This document shows, piece after piece, positions 13,201 through 24,058 of a stretch of 64,000 nt of DNA. Both the position numbers and the translations under genes were made by a program. Numbering within the stretch: the stretch's first letter is position 1; every line of letters starts with the position of its first letter. The notes below the pieces were generated by a model that had not been told where the DNA came from, did not search any database, and worked only from the letters and a program-made list of their open reading frames with translations. This DNA is from Straminergon stramineum. Taxonomy: Eukaryota; Streptophyta; Bryopsida; Hypnales; Calliergonaceae. Location: positions 5,270,001 through 5,334,000 of the forward strand of contig OY987267.1 in assembly GCA_963920665.1 (NCBI GenBank), in the 5' to 3' direction.

Positions 13201-13963
13201 AGTTTTCCTCTGAAATACAAGGAAAAAGAATCATATGCCTCAACTCTAGAAACAACAAGCATTCTCATTGAGACGAAATGACAAACAAACTCAAAAAGAT
13301 TTTGATACAACAAGACTATTAGTTCTTGCGTAATTCGCTTTTATTACAAAATGTAGGATCATGAGACCAGTTGCAATGCCCCGTACTGCTATCAAGACTT
13401 TCACATCTCCGCATTACGTGGTATTGAACGTCAAGAATATAGATTGCACGACTGCGGCAATTTCTTGACATCGCCTAAGACTTTCCAGTTCATTCGAGAT
13501 TAATAGAGATACATGAAGCGTAGGATTAGGTCCTCCGACATAAGCCCCAATGAGAGATCCATACGTTCCTCCGGCTCCCTCCCTAAACCATCCATTTCGC
13601 TACAAAAATTATGCAACATCGTCGTCGGACAATCGCGATGTTGCATTCCACCAGCTGAGCACGCCCCCAACCTCCGAACCAGAAGTCGAAGTCCTAAATA
13701 CGACTTCCGTTCATGATTCCTCTGCTCACCAGCTTCCAGCAACACACATGAACATACCTCGGGGTCCCGGACACTAGTCGAAGAACCAATTCTCAAATGG
13801 GCAGCTGTAGCAGTGGTCCGTACCTGTAGATCCGCCAGGGGCGCCAATTGACAGCCACAAGTATGGCGACGGAGAGGGCACTAAGAACCACGAACAGTGC
13901 ACCAAAGAGCGCACAGGAGGTGACCACACTGTGCACCGAAGCCCCGTCCACGGACGCCCCCAT
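563..13963 (-). CDS. DEK1: DEK1 phytocalpain, 30 coding exons, complete
   Basis: Membrane-anchored calpain cysteine protease of land plants. It acts at the plasma membrane in positional signalling (aleurone and epidermis in angiosperms, three-dimensional growth in moss). Exons in transcript order: 13963-13824, 12715-12465, 12335-12153, 11847-11712, 11432-11302, 11007-10893, 10689-9720, 9316-9206, 9021-8963, 8688-8514, 8069-7796, 7652-7502, 7329-7218, 7117-6952, 6764-6694, 6516-6425, 6238-6076, 5912-5841, 5738-5361, 5105-4990, 4610-4313, 4169-3850, 3736-3376, 3111-2794, 2664-2560, 2377-2249, 2135-1755, 1572-1435, 1228-992, 871-563. Introns are GT-AG and phases match throughout, giving 2153 residues. 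Order: membrane block with a loop, coiled-coil and laminin-G-like linker, CysPc domain, C2-like domain. The catalytic triad is present: Cys1762 (GDCWFLSA), His1920 (VQNHAYS), Asn1940 (IRNPWANE). The chosen ATG (ACCATGG context) gives MGASVDG and runs straight into the conserved NWRPWRIYSW segment. I compared it with Arabidopsis DEK1 from memory. Exon 6 start is the least certain junction: acceptor 11009-11008 restores D-M-N-I-G, while a nearer AG would delete four residues. Confidence 0.96.
1435..3111 (-). other. DEK1: DEK1 CysPc calpain protease core (exons 24-28)
   Basis: These exons encode the two-lobed papain-like calpain core, about residues 1690-1972 and continuing into exon 29. The N-lobe begins near RFTDQEFPPSDQSLF (residue 1696) and contains ARPCLFAGTANPSDVCQ followed by GHLGDCWFLSAVAVLTEAS with nucleophile Cys1762. 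The C-lobe contains WVPVVVDDWIPCE, the substrate-cleft stretch YEALEGGQVQDALVDLTGG, and GSDVHVSSSGIVQNHAYSLL with His1920, then QIRNPWANEVEWNGPWSD with Asn1940. All catalytic positions are as in an active calpain, so I infer a functional calcium-dependent cysteine protease. Introns separate the catalytic Cys, His and Asn into exons 26, 27 and 28. Confidence 0.95.
3376..5912 (-). other. DEK1: DEK1 linker: juxtamembrane segment, coiled coil and laminin-G-like (LG3) domain (exons 18-23)
   Basis: Exons 18-19 encode the cytosolic juxtamembrane part (SGTYSAPQRSASSAALLV, DKAGNFVLPR, EEAIDTEWVYMWDKFGGYLL). Exon 21 encodes a highly charged helix (REKETEEELLQQRREEEG onward) that should form a coiled coil around residues 1290-1350. 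Exons 22-23 encode a laminin-G/concanavalin-like fold typical of DEK1: MDNEPRTGG, IQPDSGPVCILG, LVAGAEQGLEAGQVGLRL, CIADGRWHSVAVTVDA, AFIDGVFDG, EVWVGIRPPMDLDAFGRSDS. The Arg of ADGRW is split by the exon 22/23 intron. The linker is where calpain autolysis is thought to release the catalytic part in plants. The stretch at residues about 1176-1200 of exon 19 differs strongly from the angiosperm sequence although it has similar length. Confidence 0.88.
6076..9316 (-). other. DEK1: DEK1 second membrane block (exons 8-17)
   Basis: Ten short exons (59-274 nt) encode residues about 643-1100, a dense run of hydrophobic helices matching the second half of the DEK1 MEM domain. Recognisable conserved segments are LLLSPVSCSILAFLRSLQ (exon 8), AWLLSTGVGLLLAFL (exon 9), VTVPMLVAAVSVALPIWVHN (exon 10), SPYTSPLYLGWA and SWFATYRFSLSSAVC (exon 11), FLAALLPLVCIPAMFSL (exon 12), HHWASHNFYLTR (exon 14), ASVGYFAFLGVLAGR (exon 15), VVVYSPRVLPVYVYDAHAD (exon 16) and LVLYGIALATAGWGVVASL (exon 17). 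All junction phases agree, so the block is intact. The multi-pass part anchors the calpain to the plasma membrane and is linked in the literature to mechanosensitive calcium flux. Confidence 0.9.
9720..13963 (-). other. DEK1: DEK1 first membrane block and extracytoplasmic-type loop (exons 1-7)
   Basis: Exons 1-6 and the start of exon 7 encode the first cluster of hydrophobic helices of the DEK1 MEM domain, about residues 12-345. Landmarks are NWRPWRIYSW at the exon 1/2 join, MLWWRTQWQSS at the end of exon 2, FFFGVSAIAMGINMLF in exon 3, and RWLGGVTSAAVIIL in exon 5. The 970-nt exon 7 then carries the hydrophilic loop (about residues 345-610). It is serine-rich and ends in the conserved run LLQDKGLDPNF, MLKEKGLDP, ILALLQRSSLDAGRD. 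A new helix begins near residue 611 (WVFFSVFFVVECVIVAVF). The first half of the loop is the least conserved part of the protein. Confidence 0.9.
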
Positions 13964-14700
13964 GGTGCGGCCTCCGCTCACACTTCCCCGCTCCTGCTGA
14001 TCACATGCTGCAGCTCCGCCCTGTCACGCCTCCCGTGAAGCTACTCCTCCTCCTCCTTATCGTCCTCCCCCGCTTCTTCTTCTGCATGTCGCCCCTTGGA
14101 ATCCCTCCCTCCCTCCCCTCCAAAACCCCCCTTTCTCCCTCAAACCCTAGTTTCCCACAACCTCAATCCACTGTCAAGCTACCACCACAAATTGGCTCCC
14201 CACACACACACATCATCAAGACACCAACCCTAGCGGTTTCTTGGCGCCTCCACTCCCACTCCCACTCAAACCAAAAGCTGCTAAGCTTTCTCTCACTCTC
14301 TCTCTCTCTCTCTGTTTCTCTCTGTGCCTGACGTTCCCTTGCCTTCATTGTACTACTCCATCCCTCTAGGCTGGTTGAGCGACACAAGGAGTAGCACTGC
14401 GAACTACGACGACGACGACGGCGACGGCGACGACGAGTCCTGACTGTGCCTGCTCGTCTCTCTTTCGGCCTGTCTCCTGTCTGACACAGGGTCTGGTTCT
14501 GCAATTTGGACACAATGCTGCCTGAGGAGCAAGGTCTGCCTGCACCTGAAGTCCTGAACTGGGAAAGGGGATGGGGGATGGAGATGGTGGTGGACTCCTG
14601 CAAGCATGGGGGAGTGTGGGAAAAGACGTTAACGTACCAGCAGGTGAGGCGGGGGCGGGCGATTGGAATGCGCTCTCGTGATGCTCTTGAATTGCTCTAG
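13964..14700 (-). promoter_or_regulatory. DEK1 5' leader and proximal promoter region
   Basis: GC-richer than the rest of the intergenic DNA and immediately upstream of the DEK1 start codon. It contains a CT tract on the plus strand (14290-14325; GA on the transcript strand), common in plant leaders, and a GAC/CGA-rich triplet tract at 14406-14438. On the transcript strand a start-stop pair ATG-TGA lies at 14006-14001, 38 nt before the DEK1 ATG. The transcription start cannot be placed by eye, and a leader intron ending at one of the CAG triplets near 13990-14000 is possible. Several open frames here on both strands are by-products of base composition. Confidence 0.5.
14290..14325. repeat. 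CT/GA microsatellite in the DEK1 leader region
   Basis: A run of CT dinucleotides with a few interruptions. It reads as GA repeats on the DEK1 transcript strand. Confidence 0.8.
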
Positions 14701-15640
14701 GCCCTAGTGTTGTAGGGCCGTAGACCAGCGGGAGTAGCAAGGAAGTTGGAGACTGTGTCCCACTAAGTTCCAGTAACTTTTCTTTTCTTTCGGTGGCGCC
14801 CTCACTGGCCAACCGGCCTGCCTCGCCTGCCTCGCCTGGAGAAGGGAGTCCGGCTCGGGTTTGCTAGCTGGCTCCTGGCTCTTGCCCGTTCGCCATTTCT
14901 TGTATTGTACTCTGGCCCTCGCTTTCTTTCCCCCCTGGCTGGCTGAGGGCCGGGCAGGATTGACCCCCTCGCTCGTCCCCAAGGGAAAACCCTGAAATTT
15001 TTTATTTGTCACGCATGAAAAAATTTGCAAATTTTGAATTCATATTTGCAATCAGAGGCCCTTAAGTAGATACATGAGAGGTAGAGGAGATAAATTAGTA
15101 AAGCACAGAATAGGGAGTCTTTTTTTTACATGCACCCCTAAATTGACTTGGGGGACAAGCAAGGGGTCAATACACCTCGGCCCTAGTTGAAGACCATCAT
15201 GTAACTTACAAACTCTCTTCCCTTGCTCTAGAGCGTAGACATCCCATTCACCAAGCATGACCCCTTCACCGTACACCAATAGTGTTGTTACAAGAATTTG
15301 CAATTGAAGTAGACTAATAATGAAGTATCAGGCAATCATTGAGACGGAGGGAAGTTTGAAAATAGATAGGCATTCCTCATTGGGCTTTGCGCCCCTCATC
15401 AACCTTATTATTTTTAGAATTCCTCACAAAGAGGAAATTGCCCATTGTAAATTTACACTTAGAAATGGAAGAAATGTGCATGAAAAATTTGTAATCATCG
15501 ATTGCACAGATTTCACGCTCTAGGACAAGATTACATAAAATAATCATCCCAAGAAAATGAACAAGGTATTTCTTGGTAGGGGTACGTGACTATGCCAACT
15601 CTTTAAATCGACCCGAGAAAAAGGATCTAGTGTGGTTAGT
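14701..15640. other. Upstream intergenic DNA, transition from GC-rich to AT-rich
   Basis: About 14701-14990 remains GC-rich with repeated CCTCGCCTG words (14820-14840) and may be distal promoter of DEK1. From 15000 the sequence turns AT-rich and I see no gene. Short open frames at 15320-15523 and 15573-15791 have no recognisable domain. Confidence 0.5.
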
Positions 15641-16170
15641 CCTTAAAAGGACATTCCATATTCTTGTTTGGTCAAATTTATTAGTTTCCTATATTAAAGT
15701 AGAAAACTTTCAAAAAAATTGTACTTTTTCATTTAGTAATATACATCTAAATTTTAACTTCATTTTTTCAAAATTAAGAGCTTCAAAATGATTTTCAAAT
15801 GAATTTTTAAAGTAAATTTCTTTGTAAAAATCATAGTAATGACAAAAGTGCTTAAAGTAGTATAAAATTTGTAGCAAAATTGGAGATGATACTGATGAGC
15901 ATCATAAGATAAGTGGTGTACTACTTGAGCTCACACTAAGAGAATTTTAATAGAAAAGTTCAAAAGTGGTGTATTTTAAGTTTTCAAGGTGCCACCTTCA
16001 AAGTGTCACAATACTTACAATTTTAACAATTTCAAAAGAAAAAAGGAGTAAGAAGTGTATTATTGAAACAATATCTTCTTGGTCAAGCTCCCAAAAATAA
16101 AAAATAAAAAATCATAAAAAAATAAAGTCAAACTTGACCCTAAAACTATGTCCATCGGACAAATTTATCT
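15641..16170. repeat. Dispersed repeat R1, copy 1 (uninterrupted)
   Basis: AT-rich repeat that aligns along its length with 23600-24058 plus 24643-24710. Shared landmarks include GAAAAGTTCAAAAGTGGTGT, ACCTTCAAAGTGTCACAA, GTCAAGCTCC, and the later TTGACCCTAAAACTATG (matching TTGATCCTAAAACCATG in copy 2). This copy lacks the TTAA element that interrupts copy 2 and so approximates its empty site. Identity of the repeat is unknown. Confidence 0.7.
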
Positions 16171-17264
16171 TTAAAGGGTTAACACGGAACTAAAGAATTG
16201 ATATGTTGAAGTTCAATACTTGTCTACATATGGTGTTCAAACAAAATAGAAGGATCCTAGGGATAAAATGTAGCCTTAAAATAGATGAATCTTGAGTGAA
16301 TGGACAATGTGGCACAAATGAAAAATGAAAAATGAATGAGAAGCTATAAATATTTTATGTAGTGTGTGGAGAAAACAAATGTTGGCCATTTCTGTATTGC
16401 CCATTCATTGTAGCCCATCTTTAATAAGTGAGAGACACTTTGTGAACCCATGTTATGTGCCATTTAAACACAATAAGATCACTTTGGGGATACATCATGA
16501 CCCATTCACAAAACTAGGCCATGTGATTATTGTAGCACCTATGAGCTAAAATAGTGGCCTATTAGCTTTCACTTTCTAAATTATAACCAAATGATCAAAG
16601 TTCCAAAAGTTGTGCAACTTACTGCATTTACTATGGATTTCATTATCTTTCTACTAAAAACTCATCCATTGTATCAATTGCCCTCAATTTTGAATCACTT
16701 GGCAAAGGGTCACTTCATAGACTTGTTAACCTATACTTGATGCACAATTCACAAATGAAATTTGCTTTGTCATTGACATATTGACTATATGTTCCATCTT
16801 TCCTCTAAGGTGCATATCAACAAGCAGGTTTGGGAACATTAGGTTGCAAATGTTGTCATTGCATTGGCAAATTAGGAAGAACGAAGCCTAACAAGCCAAA
16901 ACATGTTAGACGAAGCGATGTATCGCCCCAAATAACCTTAATAGTATGTACCTATGATCAACACTCTCTAAAACATGACTTCTACATTTGGACCAATAAG
17001 CAATACAAAAAACTCGATTTTGATTCCACAAGATGTACACAATTAAAACATGAAAATCTATAGGAATCTAATGTTGGTTTTTAATACACTCAAATACAAT
17101 TTTTTGAAAGCTTGCAACTTATATATACATTATCCAATTAATGCATCCAATAATACATTATAATCCTCTTTCAATTTGCAATAACATCCAATAAATAAAC
17201 ATTTGTATTTAATAGTACTCACTATATTTAGTTGTAACTCGTAACAATTATACATGTGCAAACC
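16171..17264. other. AT-rich intergenic DNA, nothing recognised
   Basis: No RNA gene, long frame or clear repeat structure seen. Small frames at 16364-16549 and 16830-17063 show no protein-family signature. Confidence 0.5.
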
Positions 17265-18085
17265 TTAACCCCTAACTGCCTCATCGACCATATTTGGTCG
17301 ACCTAAAATTTTAGGCTCATTTTGGGATGGGCAGTTAAATTCCATTAACTGCTTTGAAATTTTTTACAGGTAGTTTCAAAGGTTAGCTACTGAAATTTTT
17401 TATTTTTTACAGAAAAAGGTAAATACTGGATTTTTGAGAGGTCTTCAAAGGCATATATGTATCTTAGTGGAAGAGTAAAGCTTGCAAATTTTACTTGATT
17501 TCTTGGCTTTAAGCAAAGCTTGCCAATTTCACTTGATTTGAGATCTAAAAAATTGTTCTTATCCATTTGCTTTGAAAATGGTCCCAATAGAAAGAGTAAA
17601 GTGTTTTCATGATATTCACCATTGAAAATTTAAACATGCAAATGTTGATTTGGAGTTAAATGCAATTTCTACTTATTAAAAAAAATTGCATTTCAACAAT
17701 TGCAAGGTGGATTGTGTAATGAGTTTGATAGCTCTTCATTTGAACTTAAGGTTTTTGGAAGTGCATTTTAGTGTGCTAACACAATTTTTAGTTGGTCATG
17801 TCACCTCCAATCTCCAAAAAATTGTATATGCAAATTTCTAAAACATTGTGGAGGAGGGGTGGCATACTAAAATAGAAAATGTTTATTTCTCTTGTTATAA
17901 TCTCACAACTTCTATGCAATTTTTCTCTCTAAATCAGTATACACACTAATAAGCAAGCTCTTTAGACATCCATATGGTTAGATTTTGAAAAAAAAACATT
18001 TTGGGGGGCTGGGAATAACTATAAGCCTATGCTCTTTTTTCATAGTCAAAATACATTTGGAAAGGCTTAGGCACTTAGGGGTTAA
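17265..18085. mobile_element. TTAA-flanked inverted-repeat element, copy A
   Basis: TTAA at 17265-17268 is followed by CCCCTAACTGCCT. The other end is AGGCACTTAGGGG followed by TTAA at 18082-18085. The 13-bp ends are inverted copies with one mismatch. No coding capacity for a transposase is seen in the 813-bp interior, so it is non-autonomous. TTAA duplication with CCC-starting tips is the piggyBac-type pattern; this assignment is inference. Confidence 0.75.
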
Positions 18086-19190
18086 GTAGAAACAAAAAAT
18101 CTCAAAGCTCCATTTCAGAGATGAACTTGCAAGTCTTCTACAAGTTGTATGTTTTTTTTTCAAATTCTAGGTTGTATTTGAAATTATCATAAATTTTGGA
18201 AGAAGAAGTGAAGGAAATTCATATCAAATAGAGCATGTGACCATGTTGTCAACCTTCAATTCTTTTTACTCCCTAGTTTTTTACTACCCATAGATGAATT
18301 TTTTTCTTATTTTTAGAGATGAAGTCACACACGTTGTATAAGTCATAAAATTTTCAAAGTTTTGGATGAAGATTTGAAATTATTATGAATTTTTGAGGAA
18401 AAATGAAAAAAATTCCTAACAAATACAAAATACAAGTAAAGAAACTAAATTATTTTGGCATTGGATTGTATTTTAGAGTAGAACATCACAGTGTCAACCA
18501 AATTTGAGGCACTGGACATTTGGAACCATGGCTACATATTCTCAACTTCAAATTTGCAATAAAATGGTCACTTCAAGGAATTTTGCTAAGTTATACCATG
18601 ATTAGAAATCCTATCTCCTCCTTTTAAGTACGAACAAGAACAATTTCAGTTTTCATAAGCCACTTTCAAGTTCCAATTGCCTTACATGGCAAAAGAGACA
18701 AGGAAGTGATCTACAAGCTTTATGATCCTCATTGTTTGCAATTTTCTAATGTAACATAATAATTGAGTATAATAGTATAACTACAAAGTGAATTTAAATA
18801 GGATGCATTTGTTTTCTCCATTTCTCCATTTTCTTATACATTCAAATATCACTACAATTGGAAAAAAAAAAAGATAATTGTTTTCACACTTATTGAACTC
18901 CATACTATGACATTTATATGCAACTTCATGTAATATGATATTAAGAGTTCAAAGTGAGTTTTGGATTTAGATATAGCTATTTCTTAGGGTTGGGTGATGG
19001 TTTGGATAAGAATGTAAAGAAGGTGATAATAGAGAAGGTTCCATCAAAGGGTTCATAAAATACAATTTCAATTGTTATTCCTTCTATACTTTGGAATGCG
19101 GAGGTTCTTAGAATTTAGTGAGACTTTAATGAGGGTGTAGTAATAGAAGATGTGACATTGAAGATGTCAAAAGAGAAGAATTATTTGTTT
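18086..19190. other. AT-rich intergenic DNA, nothing recognised
   Basis: Poly-A/T rich, no gene or clear repeat boundary seen. Confidence 0.5.
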
Positions 19191-19480
19191 CTTTAAAGCT
19201 TTTCTTTGATTTCAACACTTGCTGGATTGGTGGATTTCATTTATGCTTTGATGGATTTCTTTTACATTTTGGTGCATTTCTTATACACTTTGATGGGTTC
19301 TTTTATGCTTAGTGGTTTCTTGTATGCTTTGAAGGTTTCTTTTATCCTTTGGTAGATTTCTCTTAGACTTTTGTGGATTTCTTCTACACTTTGGTGGATT
19401 CTTTTCCGCTTCGTGCTTTCTTTTCCGCTTGTATGCTTTTTCTTTTCTTTTCCGCAAGGTGGATTTCTTTTCCACTCGGC
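19191..19480. repeat. Degenerate minisatellite, about 21-22 bp period
   Basis: About ten drifting units of the type TTTCTTTTATGCTTTGGTGG run in tandem (for example near 19240, 19262, 19283, 19305, 19350, 19373). On the minus strand this gives a Lys/Arg/Pro-rich open frame, which I take as a by-product of the repeat. Confidence 0.65.
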
Positions 19481-20215
19481 CAGTTGAGTTGGTTGAGGTC
19501 ACATCATTCTTTCTTTGTCCTTCCGGGTGAGAGTGAACTGAACTTACCATTCAGGGCGGGTCTCATTCAGACAGTAGTAAGCCCACTCGCTCTGCATGCT
19601 CATCATTATTATTACGCTTCCGCAGAGTCCTCGCCTCCTCGGGGGCAGCTCCGTCTAATTTTGAATTTCGAAGTGGGCCCAGCCAGCAGACCCCGCCTGC
19701 TTCATCCGTTCCGTTCAGTCCTTCTTCGCTGGACGGACTGACGGACTCTACCTTACCTTACCTTTTACCTCAGCGACGACCGGAAGACCGACTGGGTATT
19801 TTCAAATTTCGTTGCCACGAAATCCCGGCGTGCAACACCGCCCCAGTTAAGTTACTGGGCCATACGCTGGACGGTCCTTCCGTCCTTGGGGGGTGGGGGT
19901 GGGAATCTCGAAATAGCCAGGCCCCCTCAGTCCCCTGCTTCCATTATTTTCTTTGGAGATCCAAGGGCGAACTTTCCTTTAGAAGATTCTGGAGCTTCTC
20001 TTGATGAGAAAGCCAGGGATACCGGTGAGTTTAGAGAGGGACACTGGAGATGACGGTCCGTTTTCAGTAACTGATACGTTAAATTTTGAATCCTTACCAA
20101 ATGTTTTTCCAGTTCAGTGGACCTTATAGTGGGACCTACTCCCAATTGTGGGACGGTGGCGGTTGTGGTAACTTATTGGGGCCGGTTCTCAGTTCTCCCT
20201 AAGGTAGGGCCATAA
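19481..20215. other. GC-rich island of unknown nature
   Basis: About 0.7 kb of clearly GC-richer sequence lies isolated in the AT-rich desert. On the plus strand two frames stay open for long stretches. One runs from about 19735 to 20055 and includes the words DGLYLTFYLSDDRKTDWVFS and FFGDPRANFPLEDSG, with a donor-like GTGAGT at about 20022. I do not recognise a family, and several frames being open at once suggests base composition may be the cause. It could be a remnant first exon and promoter of a lost gene, a gene fragment carried by an element, or simply non-coding. Confidence 0.35.
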
Positions 20216-20658
20216 GGGCTTTCTTTTTTCTAAGGTAGAAGCACCGAAATGCAACACTTGTTCTGGATCTCTTGATATGGATATGGAGGGTGCGTACAAG
20301 AAAAAAAATGATATGCGTGTGTTAGGAAATGGTTTAGGAAACTAACAAAATTGGTTTTGTATTTTTTCGAGCTTGTATGAATATTATACAAATTTTTGAA
20401 AAGTACTTTGTAGATGCATCTATTGTGGATACTAGACTACCACCAAAGTGGGCATGGAAGCAACACTCTCTAAACTTAGATCAAGTGCGGGTGATTGGTT
20501 ACTTCTTCGAAGAGTGACAACTTCTTCAAACCCTACATGTCTACTTTAGGTCTACTAGCATTTGGATTTAGGTTGTTTTTTAGGTGTCCGTAAACAACTC
20601 TTGTTACATTTGAGTGCTTCTACCTTACTTTTAGAAAAAGTTACGAGACGGCAATCAC
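20216..20658. other. Intergenic DNA, nothing recognised
   Basis: AT-rich, no supported feature between the GC island and element copy B. Confidence 0.45.
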
Positions 20659-21634
20659 TTAACCCCTAAGCGCTCAGATGTCCATTTTTTGGATGATGAA
20701 TAGTTTAAAACTCAAGTTTCCTCTTTGTTACTACTTGGATAATAGTCATCATAATTTGTGGAGATACTTTATGCAATTGTTGTCCTACCAAGTGGTTGGA
20801 TTTGGTATTACTAGAATACATATTTTTCTAAAATTACTATTGTTTAAGTATGTCAAATGGTTAATCAAGCCTGAATTGAATTGACTTTAGTTCAAAGTTG
20901 GATTTGTAGAAATGAGGTCATAGATTTGAAGAACAAAAAAAATTCAAAAAATCACAATGTGAAGAGAACCTCATTTCAAATTCATTCTAAATTTAATTCA
21001 AAAAATGTTAATCTTTTGCTCACACGGGAGGCAACCCATTCCTAAGCACTGCACCATTCTAGTAGCGTAGGGTGGAGTAATTTTGATTAGGAGGTGATTA
21101 ACAATGATTAGTACTATCATAGTTCCTAGCGTAATTGTGGTGTATTATGATTGGCTACAAGACTCTCAATATTGCAACAAAACCTTATTAGATTTTGCAA
21201 CCACCTCATGGTCTGAAATAGGAAGGTCTATATGACCAATATGGGTGGAACAAAATCTTCAGCTAAAAAATTCATAGTAATCTTGTTTTCAGAAATCAAA
21301 ATCTGAAAAATTATGGAAACCTTATGAATTCTATTTCTGCACATGGAATTTTTTTGCCATTGTTGAAACCTCCCTTGCAGATACATGTATATGCTTAAGT
21401 GGTCAAAAATGGGTTGTCTCCCTTAATTGAATTTTGAAGGAATTTTGAATTTTTTTTCCAAAGTTTATAAAAAATATTGGTGACAGCATTGGTGAATCTA
21501 ACTGTATAGATGGAATCTACAATTTAAAATCTACAACTTCTACTTGTATATACATTTTGAAATATACTTCCATTTTATTATGATTTTTTTCAAATTGTCA
21601 ATTCTAGAAATGACTTTAGACATTTAGGGGTTAA
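20659..21634. mobile_element. TTAA-flanked inverted-repeat element, copy B
   Basis: TTAA at 20659-20662 followed by CCCCTAAGCGCTCAGATGTCC-type left end; right end AGACATTTAGGGG then TTAA at 21631-21634. Interior about 968 bp with no transposase. Its left and right ends resemble copy I at 60841-61387 (shared GATGAATAG...TTAAAA after the left end, TCAAATTG...AATTCT before the right end), so A/B/I-type interiors form a subfamily different from copies C-H. Confidence 0.75.
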
Positions 21635-23599
21635 AATTTGGTGAAGCATTGTTGATTTCTACATTCATCCATCTTTGGGATCAAAAAATACTTTTCAATT
21701 ATATTCATGCATTTTATCATCAAAATTTGGCAACTTCATCTACATTTTAAAACAAAAGGGAAAGATTTTGCCGAAAAAAAACTACTTTTATTTGGTGAAA
21801 AGTAGCAATTTATTTTGAAATGGTGAAATTTGGCCCTATGGTGCTAGAGAAAGGTTGGTAACAACATTCAAAAGCATCCCTTTCATACTATGCGCAATTT
21901 TTTTTATTAAACCAATTGAAAATTTCATACTATATCCGATTATTAGAGTTGGTACTAAAGAAGTCTAGAAATGGATGTTGAATTTTATTCTTTTGCATGG
22001 ACAAAAAAGAAGATTGGAGAATATGAACAAAATATTTTAGTTTTTAGCAAATTAAGCAAATACTCGGTAGAGAATATTGGTCTTGATAGTCAAATAAGAT
22101 ATTCTAATTGGCAAATGAAAGGTGGTTTTAGTGCACCAAAGACTATGAATCATTTGGATACTTTATACAAAAATTAAGAGGGATCAAAGTTGAAAGGGCT
22201 TGCATTTTAGGCTAGAATATAGATGGCCTGGACAATTTGGCAAATAGATCACAATAAGGTATAGTTATAAAACATCCCTAGGCTAAGTTCTAGGCTCATT
22301 TTCAACTTTGTCAAATTGTAGGATGATAGGAAAAAATATTATATGTAGGATATGGAGCTCCATGATGTCAAGACTAAAGTCCCAACTCTAACTACCAACT
22401 CTATTTACCAAGTTTTCTCATGTCTAAATGGCCAAAAGTTTGAAATTTCATCTACGAGCACTTGGTGCATAGAATCTTCAAGTGAAAGATTCTAGAAACA
22501 AAATCACTCCATGAAAATATCTTTATTTGGTATTATTATTCACATATTATATAAAAACAATAGTTGGGATTTGTAGCAAGACCACACTTCATTATAGGGC
22601 CCACTTTATATTAGGACTTGAGCCCTATTTTGAATTAGCCCAAGTTACAATATATTTGATCATTCTAAACGGGTCCAAGTTCTAGATTGGGACAAAGGAT
22701 TATTGCAACCTAATTATATTTTTCTCACATCAAAAATTGTCATTTAAATGTGACATGAACAAGCCATATCATCAGAAAGTCAGATTAATATGATTACCAA
22801 TGTAAAGCCTTTGAGCGTGATTAACAACCCAATTTAAAGATTAAAATCTAAAAATTTGTCACTACCAAAAAGATTTCCATAAAAATTGGATTAAGAATCG
22901 CCTTCAGATGTCTTTGGTACCCCCTAAAGACCAAAAAATTCAAACTTTTGTCCATTTTTTTGGTGGTAGAGTTCCTCAAACAAATTTATCGTGGCTGGTG
23001 TTGGAGATTTGCTCATAGTAGTATTGTTGACTTTTCTATACAAGAATATGTTTAATTCATTTAACAAACAACTATAACTTTGACAATTTCTTTTTCTTCT
23101 TTTTTATTTGAATTTTATTGATAGTAAAGGTATTTTTTCAATTTTTTTCCTTGTAATGAAATGAAGTTAATTACCTTTAATATTTATTCCAACTGAAGAT
23201 TTTGAAAAATTCCATAAATTTGTATTTGATTGAAATTTTTACTTTGAACATGATCAATCGATTATCTAATTTTCAAATGACGAGGCAACTTGATTTGCTC
23301 AATGATATTCTACTCTACAATGTACATAGATTGAGAAATCTCTAAATTTATTAAGCATACTTCGTCTTTGGTATGAATTGTTTTTGGATTTAAGAAAACT
23401 CACAATAACTTGAAATCTCACCAAGAAAAATTAAAACTTTTATGGCTTATAGAAGACATGTAATTACATTTTTGAAAAAGAAAAATGAGTAATTTCATTC
23501 TAGTGAGTTGAAAAATGGGAGCATTTGTAGTGAATGCCTTTGAAGTTTGACAATATGGTCATTGGCTGATTTTTTCAAGGTCAACTCTCAAAAAACATT
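21635..23599. other. AT-rich intergenic DNA, nothing recognised
   Basis: No gene. The short frame at 21971-22177 has no recognisable domain and no splice or promoter context. Confidence 0.5.
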
Positions 23600-24058
23600 C
23601 TATATTCCCATTTTATCAAACTTCATTACTTTTTTATTTGTTAAAATAACTTAAAAAGTAGATATCTTTCTCATGTAGTAATATATATATATATATATAT
23701 ATCCAAAATTTAGATTCATTTTTTCATAATTAAAAATTCCAAAATGATGTCTATATGCTTTTAAAAAGTAATATCTTTTTTAAAATCATAGTAATTATAA
23801 AAATTCTTAAAATATTATGAAACTTAAAGGAAATTTGGTGATGATATTATTAAAAATTATGAAGTAAGTGTATACTCCTTGAGATTACATGAAAATAATT
23901 TCAATAGAAAAGTTCAAAAGTGGTGTATTTTAAGGTTTCAAGAGGCTACCTTCAAAGTGTCACAAAATTTACAATTTTCATAGTTTAAAAAAAGAGAATA
24001 AAAAAGAATATAAAATAGATTATTGGAACTAAACTTTCTTAGTCAAGCTCCAAGACAT
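23600..24058. repeat. Dispersed repeat R1, copy 2, left part
   Basis: Matches 15641-16100. It is split from its continuation (24643-24710) by TTAA element copy C. It contains an AT microsatellite at 23681-23702. Confidence 0.7.
23681..23702. repeat. AT dinucleotide microsatellite
   Basis: Eleven AT units. The related R1 copy at 15.7 kb has only a short ATATACAT at the matching place, so the expansion is specific to this copy. Confidence 0.85.

Noticed and set aside
13122..13313. 63-codon minus-strand frame within the first DEK1 intron
   Set aside because: Not conserved and not needed for any exon phase.
14005..14812. Several open frames over 100 codons on both strands upstream of DEK1
   Set aside because: Overlapping frames in GC-rich, simple-sequence DNA; Ser/Pro/Arg repeats come from the CT and CGA tracts.
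19281..19550. Lys/Arg-rich 89-codon minus-strand frame
   Set aside because: Direct product of the 21-22 bp minisatellite.
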